Origin: Sisyra terminalis
Lineage: Eukaryota > Arthropoda > Insecta > Neuroptera > Sisyridae
Assembly: GCA_958496175.1 (NCBI GenBank)
Contig: OY292276.1
Span: 26,740,001 to 26,804,000 of the forward strand
Direction of reading: 5' to 3'
Length of the DNA stretch: 64,000 nt
The first letter of the stretch is position 1; the number at the start of each line of letters is the position of its first letter. A program made the translations under genes and the position numbers. This document shows positions 1 to 11,984 of the stretch, one piece after another. The notes below the pieces were generated by a model that was given only the letters and a program-made list of their open reading frames with translations, searched no databases and was not told where the DNA came from.

Positions 1-1075
1 AACTGCACTAATACGGCCTTGAATAAGACCAGTAAACGCATCTCTGTTTAGTATTGATCACGGAGGCTGTGTGCTCTTAAAACATCCCTCTCATAAGCGT
101 CCTATACACCCTATACTTCTCATCTACCCTGTGCGACTTTTACTTTCGCTCGAAACCATTCCCATCTGTTCGAAAATACTCTCTTCTTCACCCCTCTAGC
201 ACGTGTTTCAACAATATAGGTACAAATATAAATACATAGTATTACACGAAACAATTATCTATATGTATTTTACCGAACTAAATGAAAAAATGTTGAAGTT
301 AAAGTAGGAATATAAGAGACGGGAGTATATAATCGATTTTAATTAGTTTAATCAAAATCTTTAAGAAAAAAAGATTGCAGCGCTTGTGCAACAGAAACGG
401 GTGTTACCCAAAATTTTCAACCAATTTATAACAATATTTTTCCATAAATTTTAGATAAATACAATTTCTGTATCATCTTAAACATTTTTTTTATTTTTTT
501 ATAATTCCTAGTAAAACTTTTAATTCATATCTTTATAATAATAATAAAAACTTACCGAAAATTCTACACCTTATCGTCTGTCAACATTCAAATCTAAAAA
601 AAATTATTTTGTTTCCTAACAAATATGTTCACCGTTTTTATGTACTGTTTTAATTAATAAAATGTTTTAATTATTATTTTCTGATGAACGATAATTAACG
701 CACTGAGTGAAAGAACACAGGGTAAGTTATAGAAAAAAAATTAATATTATTTGCACTTGTGTTTAAACGACATATAGCGTGTCATATGGTGAAGGCGTCA
801 TATATATGTTATTTCTTACACTTAACTTTTTTTTTATATTATTTTGTTTGTACGTATTTCCGTTCTTTTTTTTACTTTCTTTTTGCTAGTTCATTTGTCC
901 TGTGTTTGGTACTGGAAGAAGAAAGTGATGACCTTCATCATACGCCTGAAAAGTACCACGCAAGCGTCAATTTTCATATCCCAATGAGAGTGAATCGTTC
1001 ATTTCATCTTCTCAACGCTTTTCCGTGAGGAAATTTCCTCATTTTTACCTTTTTCCACATCTTTCAATAAAATAA

Positions 1076-1143
<68 letters not shown>

Positions 1144-2577
1144 GTACTTATGTACATACGCTATTAGGAAGTACACTAGTTAAATGATTCAAAGTATAAA
1201 AGATTTTTCGTTTTACCATTTAAGTAGTCGATTAAATAAATGATAGGTAAAATAATTTTCAAATATCAGGTTGATTATTTAATCATATTTTTATGTACGA
1301 TTTAGGAATATAAACATGTCGATTTGGCTATAAATACTTTTTAGGCAAAAGTACCTTTTGAAAATAGAAGAAATTTTAGCTAACACGAAAAAAGGGAAAG
1401 CTAAGAATATAACGATGAAAAATAATCATAAGATCTTTCTATCTTTGAAAAAAAATATATATATTTAATTAACCTTCTTTATTTGAAAAGTGTAATTAAC
1501 CTTATGAACAATATTGATTAAAATAATTTCCGTGATAAATAAAGAAATATTGGACCTAAATATACAGAACTTACAATCCAAAAATTCTGTGATATTGCAC
1601 ACTCAAGAAAAAATGTAACATCTATATTAGATTACATACTTATATATTATCTCTCAAACACTACACGAAATATCTAATTTTCATTGTAAGTATTTTCTAA
1701 GCTCTGCAATATTTTTTTTTCAAAATTTTCACAGTTAAGTTGAAACTGCGAAACTGTGTTACATTATCAAGAAAGAGAGGGATACATTTTTAACTACTTC
1801 GGAAACATAATATTTTTTTCTAAAATATTAATGACTTGATAAGGTTTTTTTTTTAATAAAGAAGAAACTTTAAAACTGCTTTATCATTTTTCAAACCCAT
1901 TTAGATATCTCAAACATTTATTTGCCAAGATTTGATTTTTTACTTCACAATTATACGGATGATATTCTACCCCTATTATTCTCGTAATTTCCATCATTGC
2001 AAAATAGTTCATATCAAAGAAAATATCTTTCTTTTAAGCTTCATAATGCTAAATAACTCAGTAATTTCCAAATACAACGTCGAATATATACTTGTACATA
2101 CAGGAACAAATAGGCAGAACGAAAATATAAGGATTATTTTCGCGACGGAACCCTAAAAATGGACTACTTAATAGTGGCTTAAATGAGTATCTTACAGTGT
2201 TGTACACTACTGCTTTGTCAAATTACTCTATGAATTTTATAGGTTGTATATTTATTAGCTTGATTATTTGAAGAAAATGTGCTAAAATTATTTTACGACT
2301 AATTCTATTACATTAAACTTACAAACAGTTTTACTTTAACTTAGAATTTTTGGACGGATATTCAAAAAAAAATAATATTAAAATATATAAATACCAAAAT
2401 ATTAAATAACACTTTTGCACTATTGTAAACCAACTGCATTTTTTTAAATTTGTTGCCATTATCTATATCTAAGACATTGAAATATTATTATCGGTACATT
2501 TTTAATCATAAATTTATAAAGTAAAATTATTTTAGGATAATTCTTAGTAAATCCGAAGATAGCTAATTAGTTAGTAA
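1..2577. other. AT-rich DNA, no gene recognised
   Basis: This is probably psq intron. Short open frames here show no domain and are compatible with chance. The only structured part is the AT microsatellite described separately. Confidence 0.5.
1077..1139. repeat. (TA)n microsatellite
   Basis: About 31 perfect TA dinucleotides in a row. Confidence 0.95.
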
Positions 2578-3029
2578 CAGGGCTGACCCTAAGTATATTC
2601 GACTGACATACTGAAACAGGACCCCGCTCTTCTGGAGGTCTCGCTGTTAAAATACAATTTTATAGTTATCAAGTTATTATTCATTATTCTTCCAATACTT
2701 CGCACCAAATGATTCATTGAACGGTGACAAAACAGTCAGTAATAATTGAATATAATAAAAGGATTTTTTTAGTTAAAAAAATAATTAATAGATATTAGAA
2801 CAGAAAAACTTTACTATTATGTTGTCTTATGGCAAAAATTTGAAAAATCAAACTTCCTTGTTTTCGTTTCTTTTTTTCAATATCGGAGAGAGTAAATAAT
2901 TCCATGTTTTTTCTGACTATTTAGTATATTATGTTTTAATATCTACCTCATAAAAGTATGTTTAAAATTAAAAAAATTGATCTCAAGCGAAATTTTAGTT
3001 ATGTCCCGCACTACCTAAGACCGGCCCTG
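2578..3029. mobile_element. hAT-like non-autonomous element (relict)
   Basis: The left end CAGGGCTGACCCTAAGTA is an imperfect inverted match to the right end TACCTAAGACCGGCCCTG. The 8 bp on each side (GTTAGTAA and GTTCATAA) agree at six positions, as expected for an aged hAT target duplication. The inside is AT-rich without a transposase frame. Confidence 0.6.
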
Positions 3030-4394
3030 GTTCATAAGTTAATTATAGTTCGCTCAAAAAAATAATATAATAAATATCCATTTTTTTAATTACCCTAATA
3101 ATTTTTTCAAAGTTTAAATTGCATTTGTATATTCGTCATCATATTTTAGCTCTGTACACGAAAACTTATTACATATTTAGTTAATTTAAGAAACAGCACT
3201 TCCGATACTACTTTTTTTCATATTAATAAGTTTTTTTGGGTTTCAAAACATAGTTGTGCAGTTTTAATCATATTTTGATCATTTGACTCCTTTTTCTTGA
3301 TTTCCCTTCTCACTATTACAGAAAAATAAGATTACCTACCTCAATATGGCAAAGACTTAACAAGAAAAAGTAAAACTGTACAAATCACAAATATGATTTA
3401 GAACAATACTATTTGTTGTGCGGAACTTATAAAATATTATTTTATAAAGATCAAAAATAATGTAGAAAAATATGCAATTAGATTTAATATTTTTTAGTAG
3501 CAGATTAATATAAAAAAAAGTATTTCTACCGTTCCATCTCAAAAAGTTGAAATTTTTTAAATTCAAAAACAATAATTAAGTAATAATCCAAAAGAAAAAA
3601 GGACAAAAATTTAAAAGATAAATTTCGTGTAAATTATTGATATTTTTTATAAATAGGAAAGAGGATTTAATAATTATTTACCCGTTTTTATAAAGTTAAT
3701 AAAAATCAATTTAAATAATAGTTACTTTTCTAAGACTTTTTAAAATTTTGTATTCCTAAAAAAGAGAAGATAAAGCTTTATTTTTTTGAGATATCGTTTT
3801 AATTGTTACCATCGTTACCATACTCTCCAAATATCAAAAACAAGCTATTTTTATATTCACAAGTCTTTTCTTGGCAAAATGTCCGGACAAATTTAATATT
3901 TGGCAATTAGATATTAGCAATTAGATTATAAATTAGCACAACAAGCGTACGTCCTTAAGCTAAAAATTAAAACAATTATTCGCAAGTATTTATTCAATAA
4001 TTCAACAATGATCACGAAAAATAACTGAGTTTCAAGCACGCTTTAACGACATAATAGAAAACTAAAGTGAAATCAAGAAAAATTCAAGTTCCCTACAGAT
4101 GTCACTACTAGTTCTACAAAGAAAAATCATAAAAACTGTAGTAATTGAGGTCGGTTGAGTTCGTTAAATTCGTATAGCATCGGCAATTGGCATCAGATCT
4201 GAGAGACCCAGACGGACTTGCCCAGCTCAAAGACAATCCCCGGCCCAGGTCTCGGGTGCTTTATCGAGCGATTTTGTACCGTCAAATCAAAGAAAATATA
4301 ATAAACTCGGCCATGTAATGCGAGCACACAACTTTTCTCCCCATCCTAAATCCGATACGAGTCAAAAATATCTCAGTAACGATGAATATTTTAC
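3030..4394. other. AT-rich DNA, probable psq intron
   Basis: No exon was recognised. A GC-richer patch at 4186-4275 (GACCCAGACGGACTTGCCC and following) stands out from the base composition around it, but no frame or repeat structure could be assigned. Confidence 0.4.
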
Positions 4395-4559
4395 CTGCAA
4401 TTCTTCCTCAGACACGTCAATCTCGCCTCGATAAACAAACTCAATTATAAATTTTAAGTCGACAAAATCAACGTCCTGGGGCATTATTATCGTTGGATGT
4501 TTGCACGGATTTTCCATTAACAATTTTTGAAAATATGTAGAACATGCCGATAAGACCAC
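4395..4559 (-). CDS. psq: pipsqueak BTB exon, second half of the domain (partial gene)
   Basis: This 55-codon exon follows a 62-nt intron. It starts at VVLSAC after an ATAG acceptor and ends at EEELQ with a good CAG|GTAAAA donor at 4394. It holds LLMENPCKHPTIIMPQDV and FIIEFVYRGEIDVS, matching the Psq BTB C-terminal half. Joining it to the upstream exon gives KAHKVVLSAC, the expected BTB junction, without a frame break. No further psq coding exon was recognised between 4394 and the left edge, so the rest of the gene lies outside, or in exons too short to see. Confidence 0.85.
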
Positions 4560-4623
4560 CTATAAATTATTTTTTTTTTATATTTATAAAAACAATTTAT
4601 TTGCAAATAATATGCCAATGACC

Positions 4624-4829
4624 TTGTGAGCTTTCAACGAAAAATCTTTGCATGCTAAAGTTACATCTACAAATGCTTCATTTTCTAATAGCTGATGAAA
4701 CACTGAAGTCATATTGGTTTGATAATTATTCCATCGCAAACAATAATGCTGATGTTGCGAGTTTGTGCTTTTTTGATACTTAGAAGTCTCATCGTCAAGG
4801 ACACCATGTCGCAGTTCATCATCAGCCAT
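4624..4829 (-). CDS. psq: pipsqueak BTB exon, first half of the domain (partial gene)
   Basis: The reading frame starts at ATG 4829 and carries the BTB core motifs [25 protein letters not shown] and SLKAHK. These closely resemble Drosophila Pipsqueak, a BTB/Psq-domain chromatin factor. The exon ends just after KAHK at a GT donor (GTCATT) at 4622-4621, so the last exonic base is about 4623. I chose ATG 4829 because upstream in-frame codons are open but have no ATG nearby. An acceptor near 4914 could add N-terminal residues. The neighbouring gene, lola, is divergent. The Psq DNA-binding repeats are not in the window. Confidence 0.85.
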
Positions 4830-7400
4830 ATTATCTTCATTCGTTTCTCTCAAGGCGCAAACTTCGGAGTAATCTTCGAATAAGTCTTTATTGATGATTT
4901 CCCGTGGATTTGAACTAATTAAATATATTTTATAATTAGTTAATTGATATCACGGCAACATAAAATTGCATTTATGAATAAAAAAGCAATGCTAACAACT
5001 TTACAGTAGGGAAAATGTGACACAAATCATACACAATTCTTAAATAATAGTAGAAATAGTGTAATAATTAAATTAAATAATATATTTACATTTTTCTCCG
5101 AACCATTGTAATAGCACTAGAACGGTTTGACATAAACAGGCAAAAGATTCATTCATCAAATATTTTCAATTTGTTTACAAATATTTGTATTTATTTGTTT
5201 TTCGTATCTATTATAATAATTTATTAAAACATGCACAAAACGAGATTGATAAATTAAACAACTGAATATTACTGGGAAATGATTTTCAAAAATGGTCAAT
5301 TTGTTTGAAGTTTTATTCCAAATTAAAAGCCGACAAAAAGAAAATAGCAAAGATAAAAATTAGAAACAAAAAGAATCCATGAAAAACTATAAATTCACCG
5401 AGAACAATAAAAAAATTAGAATTTCTTTAACATTCATTTGAACAACGAAAGCGAAAAAAAAATATCTGAATTGTACAATTTTATCAAAATCACTGGTTCC
5501 ACTAAATTATGTATTTTACCCTATATACTTATGTGCTAATGCTTATTTGCTTTTACCTATGGCTTTATCTATATCTTTATAATTATTTAACGAAAAAATA
5601 TAGATCCACATTCACTAACATGAAATCAACGTAAAATTTTATATTTTTTTTTATTAAGTACCCGTACGGTACGCGAAATCCAATCAAAAGACATCTCAAG
5701 CAGAAAAACGATTCAAATGTCCCACATAATGCTTATAAAAGGCTATACATATAAAACAAAACTGTTCCATTCAGATAAGAAAATTTCCGCATATTATTAG
5801 ATTGTGAACTGAAATTTGTTATGGGATACGAATATTTTCATTATTTCTTGTATGTTTCGTTGCTATTTCATTTTCGCTTATCTTTCGATTCTTCTCTCTT
5901 ATCACATTTTTGATAAACATTTTAATAGAGAATACAGTATAATTGAACAAATGTATCAGTCAAAACCAATGAAAAATTCAACCATTTATCACGATTGGGA
6001 TTGTAAGTTTCATCTAATTTATTTTAAAACCTTTAAGTGGTTTCCAAATGCTGATTATTTTATTTTTTTCGTTATTTTTTATACTAACAGGACAAATTCC
6101 GCTCTTTTACCTAAATTATTATGTAGTCGTGATAAAGAATCGTTGATAATATTTTTCAATAGTGGAATTTACAAATTTCAATCGCTAAGATTTTGACCGA
6201 AGGGAAATATTGCTCAAGCTTTCTCTAGCTTCTTTGTTTCATACCGGTTTTTTTTTCTTTACAACCATGACGCCAGACATCTGGTTCGATAATGCTAAGA
6301 AATATGTGAAATATCAGGAGGGTAAGAGACCCCTGTTTTTTCCTCGAAAAAAAAGCAGATGTAGACTGATGGAAAGGTCCTTGGGCCCGGATCCCCTTGT
6401 AAAGCATTAGGGTGAGAGCCGATAAGACCAACTAAGGTTTCTTTCTTTTCTTCATTTAAAATAAACTACGCAGGGAACATTGCCTTGCCCTTTTTGTGCT
6501 TAGGGCGAAATATTATTTCAGCAAAAATTGGCATTTAACACCGCAAACCAAGTGTAGGTATATGGGGAAAAATGAAATAAGATCTCCACTCATGTAGTCT
6601 AATAAATTATAATATTTTGAAGCGCTAAGTTGAACAATACTAAAGCGAAACGACTAATTAGATAAAAGTATGTTACAAATAAAACCTCGTGATGAAAACT
6701 ATGATCATGCGTAGCAAGTTGAATGCGCGTGTATGAATACGTCGCTAAAACGTGTAAATTCTGCTGCATATACTCAGTTCAATTATTTGATGAACAATCT
6801 GTAAGATATTGTGTTAGTCACCAACACTACATAGCACGAATACAGAAAATAACAAAGTATGTCAACAACCTGCTTAAAAATTTCAAATCATGAAAACCAT
6901 AATAATATTCATGAAAAATTCTTACCTTAAGTAGGTAAAATTCTTTCACAATGTTTTACACCACAGGTATAAAAAAGTCATTATATGTCTAATTTGGAAA
7001 ATCTAATAAAGATATAAGGATTGAGGTTTTATGTTTATGATTTAAGTATATTGTAATATTCTAAATCAGAAAACTACTTAAATCTGACTACGTTCACGAC
7101 AGAATCTAGACTTGGAAAATATTAGTGACCATAATAAAGGCGTAGTATCATCTCATCCAGCAAGTTCTTGGTATTTTGTTTTGTCCCAAGCTTCATCCGT
7201 CCGTCTCTCTATGTCTTATAGTTCCCGTTCAATTCTTTTCATCTTATCGTTTTTATTTCATTTCTCTTTATCCAATAGCAAGGTTTGAGTCGTCTTTTAT
7301 GCCGAATGTTTTACGTTTCCCCAATGTTCCCTCTTTTCAAAGCTTACACAAATAATAGATCTACGCGAACTACGCCTAAGCAACAAAGAGAGAACGTAAA
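4830..7400. other. psq-lola intergenic DNA, no gene recognised
   Basis: It contains several short chance frames. A GC-richer patch at 6215-6440 is open on both strands but matches no family I know and may be an old repeat. psq upstream exons may lie here. Confidence 0.4.
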
Positions 7401-8440
7401 AATTAAGCTGAGTTGAGTATTTCCCATTTCAAATTGTTGTTCCTGTTTTATACTACGAAAGCGATATAAGACCACTAACCGTTAGCTCCCCTCAATGCTT
7501 AAAGTTCTAGCATCATAGTATCCTGTCGAGGTGAAGCATACTTTGCACGGAACTTTAGTTAAACCCCGCCTATGACCCGGTACAGTCCAAAAAGTTAAAT
7601 TGCGCACGAGTTTCACATGGAAAGGATCTGAATTTTTTTTTAACTTGTCTGTACAGGCATGGTTAATGTCGTGCGCAAAGCTAAAAATTACGCTGTTTGC
7701 GCCGCGTCTAGTGACGTAGTTTAAATTCCGTGCAGGTTACAAGATCTAATGGTTCTTCGTGGGCTTGATATGCTTACGGTTTTAGTAAAGCATTTGAGTG
7801 TTCGCCGCTTTCTAATCAATGTCGGGCAAGTGAGGCGACGGTGTAACAAAACATTAGTTTTATTTAATTTTGTGATATTAAAAAAGACTGTGCCAATATA
7901 AGGTAAATAACAGCATTATTTATTAATATTTAGTTTTTAATTTTTCGAATAGCTTTTAAAATAATTTCTAAATTAGAAACTTTAAAATCGTGTTGGCGTT
8001 GACCTACTTGAGGGTACATACAATTATTGCTAATATACTTAGTATTTATTTCTTAATTGTTTATAAAGCAATTTTCTCGCATCAACTTTACAACAGTCAT
8101 GTAATTGGGTTATAAATTAAGCTGCTTATGTTTCGTGAAAATTTTCAATCGAATAATTCAAGCATTACGCCATGTTGAAACTCGGGAAAAGCAGCCATTA
8201 TAAGCCACTTTCAAAGCGAAGCCCCGCTATCCCCCACATAGCCATTCTGTAACCGTTGTCCGCCATTTTCATGCCGCATAACCCAACGAAACCGGAGCTA
8301 CGACGCGTCCCTTATTTAATGCATTTTCTGCCGCCATTGCTGAAACACGTTCTGGAGCGTAAAACATTAAAACAGTTTACTAACTAATATTAATAGTTTT
8401 AATTGTTTTGTTTATAATTATAAATGATTGTTAGTTAGGT
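7401..8440. promoter_or_regulatory. candidate lola promoter and 5' UTR region
   Basis: Base composition rises in GC relative to the window, most clearly at 8215-8360, just upstream of the lola start exon and between two divergent genes. A donor-like TTAG|GTATGT near 8438 could join a 5' UTR exon to the acceptor at 8578-8579. No TATA or initiator element could be chosen with confidence, so the transcription start is inferred only. Confidence 0.35.
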
Positions 8441-8580
8441 ATGTTTGTTTTTATGAATATTTTGGTTAAAATTTAATAGAATTTATTGAAATTTTTCGGT
8501 TACACACAATGCCGCACCCAAGTTTTCTATGTGACACAAGAGAAAGTGTATTAATTTTTTTTTTCATTTTTATTTACAGT

Positions 8581-8754
8581 ATGGATGACGAACAACAGTT
8601 CTGTTTAAAATGGAACAATCATCAATCCACTTTAGTTTCTGTCTTCGATTCATTATTAAGAAGAAATCAGCTTTTGGATTGCACATTAGCAGCCGAGGGG
8701 CGGTCTTTAAAGGCTCACAAAGTTATATTATCTGCGTGTAGCCCGTATTTTGAG
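8581..8754 (+). CDS. lola: lola constant exon 1: start and first half of BTB domain
   Basis: The start ATG follows a TTTACAG acceptor by one base and opens with [16 protein letters not shown], the Lola N-terminus. [32 protein letters not shown] complete the first half of the BTB fold. The exon has 58 codons and ends in phase 0 at GAG|GTAATT. An ATG at 8509 in the same frame lies in the presumed upstream intron and is not chosen. Lola is a nuclear BTB transcription factor controlling axon guidance and cell identity in Drosophila. Confidence 0.95.
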
Positions 8755-8818
8755 GTAATTAATTTTAATTACAAGCTATTATAACATTTATTTCATTTCA
8801 TTGTGTATTTTTTTACAG

Positions 8819-9557
8819 AATCTATTAGCAGACTATTATGACAAGCATCCGGTTTTTATACTTAAAGATGTAAAATTTAAAGAATTAGAAGCGATGATGG
8901 ATTACATGTATAGAGGCGAAGTCAACGTATCACAGGACCAATTGGGTCCATTATTAAAGGCAGCTGAATCGTTACAAATCAAAGGCCTTTCAGACAATAG
9001 ACGAGGAGAAAGTAGAACAAATAATGAAGAACGACGACGAGAACCTCCCATAATTCTTCCACGAGAAAAAACACCTCCTCCAGCTCCATCATTACCACTA
9101 GTTAAAGGACTAAAAATAGAACAGAAAAAAGTAGAAAATCATAGGGAAGGCTCACAATCTCCCGCAATGAGACGAAAAAGAAGAAGGCCTAGCAATGATA
9201 CAGATGCTGGTGGTGATAGTTCAATAGAAAATCATGATGGAGCATCAAATGCATCATCTAGTGTTAGTGTTAGTCAACCAATTGTACCTCCCGTTGTGCC
9301 TCTTAACGAATCTAGATCAGAATCCGCCACATCTTCAGTAAAAACAAAACCTGAAGACTCCTCCCTGCCACAAGTTCCTGTCAAGCAAAAATTAGAAGCT
9401 CATTCTGAATTAATGCTAGAACCAAAGTCTGAATTTATTGAAGAAGATATGAATGAAGATAGTGTTGAAGATCTTACGCTTGACGATGATGATATGGACA
9501 TGGATCATTCACGACCTGGACCGTCACATGGCGGTCAAGGTGATAGTTCTAATCAAG
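8819..9557 (+). CDS. lola: lola constant exon 2: second half of BTB plus linker
   Basis: It begins at NLLADYYDKHP after a TTTTACAG acceptor. DYMYRGEVNVSQDQL and LLKAAESLQIKGLSDNR finish the BTB near residue 118. The BTB mediates dimerisation. The linker that follows is rich in charged, Pro and Ser residues and has a basic stretch RRKRRR at about residues 176-181, a likely nuclear localisation signal. It ends in an acidic run (DDDDMDMD). The donor is G|GTTTGT in phase 1; read-through of the 58-nt intron would add only GLF before a stop. Confidence 0.95.
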
Positions 9558-9615
9558 GTTTGTTTTGAAAGTTGATAATGTTTTGCAGGGTCTTATTAAA
9601 TTTATTTATGTTCAG

Positions 9616-9699
9616 GATTTGGCTGGCAAATGGACCCTTCACAAGACGAAACATTTATGGCGGCACAAGAAGCAGTTGGACAACATCGAGACGCACAAG
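9616..9699 (+). CDS. lola: lola constant exon 3: last shared coding exon
   Basis: The exon restores G|GA and encodes FGWQMDPSQDETFMAAQE, a block conserved in insect Lola, then ends CAA G|GTAAGAAACC. Twenty-eight codons bring the shared protein to 332 residues plus one base. This phase-1 end is the reference for every alternative 3' exon: each must supply two bases to finish residue 333. All terminal exons listed below do so. Confidence 0.93.
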
Positions 9700-9709
9700 G
9701 TAAGAAACC
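9700..9709 (+). promoter_or_regulatory. master 5' splice donor of lola
   Basis: GTAAGAAACC follows the last shared exon. All downstream terminal exons compete for this donor in cis, or receive it in trans as shown for Drosophila lola. Confidence 0.85.
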
Positions 9710-10770
9710 AGCTACATCTTCTTTTAAAATGACACCCTGTTTTGGTTTTATTTCATTCGAATTGTTTCTTATATTATTTACATTGAGCAAATTTACTTTA
9801 CTTAAAACTACGAATGAGATAGAGCTAAAGTGGGTCGTGTGCATTATATAACATTGCTTCGTTTTGGCAAAATCATTTATTCCCATCTCTGGTTCTTTTA
9901 TATTAATTTGTAAATTATTAGGGGTTTTCATTGCTTTAATTTGCTTTCAATTTATTAATTAATTTCAAATCTAATTACTTCAACTATGGCAATTTTCAAT
10001 AGGATTAATTAACTTATAAATTACTTTTTAAAACTTAAATTTCCATTTTTAATTTTCTTGAAATTTCAAAAAGAAGAAACAACAAGGTCGACGGATTGGA
10101 ACTCAGTTTAAGGTAGGACGAAAATTGTTAGGACTTTTTTTTTCATTTCCATATTTTTAACCAGAAATGGGTAATACCTTTGAAAAATTTTGTTTATTTG
10201 AAAAATCAGTAATTTTTTCCTTCATTTTTGTTGAATTATTTACATAATTTTGCCATTGCGAGCGGTGCACTATCCTTAAGATTGTCATTTCAAATATGCA
10301 AGCGGAATTTTGTCATTGCACACTATTTTTTGATTGAAAGTTCATGTTTTTGTTTCGAAGTAATTGACAAAATGCCGTTTGTTCTGTAGTTAGTAGAATC
10401 TATAAAGGGATATCGGTTTGTTGGCCTACCTACTTGTTTGTACTTTTTGTGTATGTTGTGCATGCCAATTTCTTTGTCCTGTTTTTTTTTTTAGCTTTAG
10501 GTAACAAATCATCCAATACGTAAATAACAATACGTCTTATGGTTTTTAATAATCATCGATATCTTACATTCTATATTAGAATGTTAAATTAATGTGGAAA
10601 AAAGTTCTGGAAACTAAAAAGTTCTTGCAACATTATTTGACAATTTGACTTCTATTTTAATATGAATTAATCACTTCTGTGTTACTTTTAATGCAGTTGT
10701 GGTTGATTACAACACACCAGTGTTTATATTTAATAGTCGTTATTTGTCAAAAAGTGAAGTGTTTTCAATT
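9710..10770. other. first part of the long intron, nothing recognised
   Basis: AT-rich sequence without a supported exon. Confidence 0.5.
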
Positions 10771-10812
10771 TGTAGCTGCCGAATTCTGGTCCAGTTTTCG
10801 GCAGTGAGGTAA
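10771..10812 (+). promoter_or_regulatory. intronic hairpin element, copy 1
   Basis: TGTAG is followed by a perfect 8-bp stem, CTGCCGAA (10776-10783) with TTCGGCAG (10797-10804), and then TGAGGTAA. The 3' arm runs into CAGTGAGGTAA, which resembles a 5' splice site. The function is inferred. Confidence 0.6.
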
Positions 10813-10936
10813 TTTTCAAAATTGGAAGTGCTTTTTTTTACAGCAGTGAGTTTATTTTTTAAAATTTTCCAGGGAAGATCTTTTATCCACATAAAAGAGC
10901 GACAACGTTAGTTAATTGCAGAGTGATGGTTAATTT

Positions 10937-10978
10937 TGTAGCTGAATTTTGTACCCAGTATAATTTTCAGTGAGGTAA
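10937..10978 (+). promoter_or_regulatory. intronic hairpin element, copy 2
   Basis: It has the same TGTAG and TGAGGTAA borders as the copy 160 bp upstream. The stem is shorter, CTGAA with TTCAG, around a 19-nt loop. Confidence 0.55.
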
Positions 10979-11219
10979 TAATTACAAAAAAATATTCTAT
11001 TGCTGTGAAATATTGGTAAATGGTAAGATTTCTTTATCGTTATTTTTTTTTAATTTTAAGATCTATATTATAAGTTCATCATTTAGCATAGTTTTATAAT
11101 TCAAAGGTAAATTTTTAATTTCCAAAATTTTTGGTGAAATATAAAGAAATACCATATTTCTTGATATTTACTATCAACTCGTCATTTTAACACGATGTGC
11201 TTTCAAGTGTTTTAAAATC

Positions 11220-11252
11220 TGTAGCTGAAAAATCATTTTTTCAGTGAGGTAA
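11220..11252 (+). promoter_or_regulatory. intronic hairpin element, copy 3
   Basis: TGTAG, an 8-bp stem CTGAAAAA with TTTTTCAG around a 4-nt loop, then TGAGGTAA. Stem positions 4 to 6 are A-U pairs here and G-C pairs in copy 1, a compensatory change. Confidence 0.6.
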
Positions 11253-11812
11253 AAAGTAAAAGAAGTATTGTGTGAATCAATGTGACTATTAGTGAAAAAT
11301 CGGTTTATTATTATATCGGTTAATTATTGTATTATTAACAATAGTGATTTCTATTGTGTTTGGTGAGTATGTTATTTCAAGCATCTGTATCAGTGCTTGA
11401 AAATTATTTTTTTCGTTTTAGTTTTAAGATTTTTTTTTAAATTTTATGTCGACATTTCCATTCCTGTTCATTATCCTTATGTCTTTTTGGGGTATTATTT
11501 CAAAAGAAAAAAAGTATTAAAATTAAGTTGGGATTTGTTGAGTATATGATTTAGTTAAGTGTGTGGTGTGTATGGTTGTTATTTTTAAGTGTGGGTCCTA
11601 GCAATAAGTTTAATTTTAAGGATTTACGATGAGAGGTATGAATGACGAGAGTTATATGAATGTAGTGTGTTTTAGTATTTAAGATTACTGAGTGTATACA
11701 CATGAGATAATGAAAAGATTTGAAAAAAAAAGAGTGACTGCAGCACTCGGTTAATATTTTTTGAGTTAACTCAATTGAAATTAGCATCGGCCAATCATCA
11801 TCACATCACTTC

Positions 11813-11900
11813 ATGGACGTTCTTCTTGAAGACATCATTCCCACTTCATCAGAATTCACAATCGTTCATCGTGGAGCTGTAATCGGGCTGGATCTTACAA
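11813..11900 (+). CDS. candidate alternative first exon (ATG to phase-1 donor)
   Basis: The frame opens MDVLLEDIIPTSSEF and stays open for 29 codons plus one base to a donor-like A|GTAAATATT. The 3' phase equals that of the shared lola exon, so it could splice to any terminal exon and give a protein without BTB. The same DNA is also open in another frame from an ATTAG at 11784 (beginning ASANHHHITSW) to a stop at about 11881, so it could instead be a terminal exon. No promoter was identified. Confidence 0.35.
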
Positions 11901-11984
11901 GTAAATATTTACTTTCTTTTTTCCTTCTAATTTTCCAAATTTTAAATTCACAACTAAATGTGATTTTTCTTCTTCTTCCAATAG

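Noticed and set aside
759..2156. Open frames of 74-89 residues on the plus strand
   Set aside because: Composition is Phe/Tyr/Ile-rich as expected of AT-rich chance frames; no domain, no splice context.
6210..6431. Overlapping open frames on both strands
   Set aside because: Mirror frames in a GC-richer patch, no recognisable protein family; more likely an old repeat.
8509..8580. Upstream in-frame ATG of lola
   Set aside because: It lies before a good acceptor (TTTACAG) and adds a hydrophobic segment absent from Lola; ATG 8581 gives the known N-terminus.
9602..9931. Minus-strand frame opposite the third constant lola exon
   Set aside because: Shadow of the real exon on the other strand plus intron sequence.
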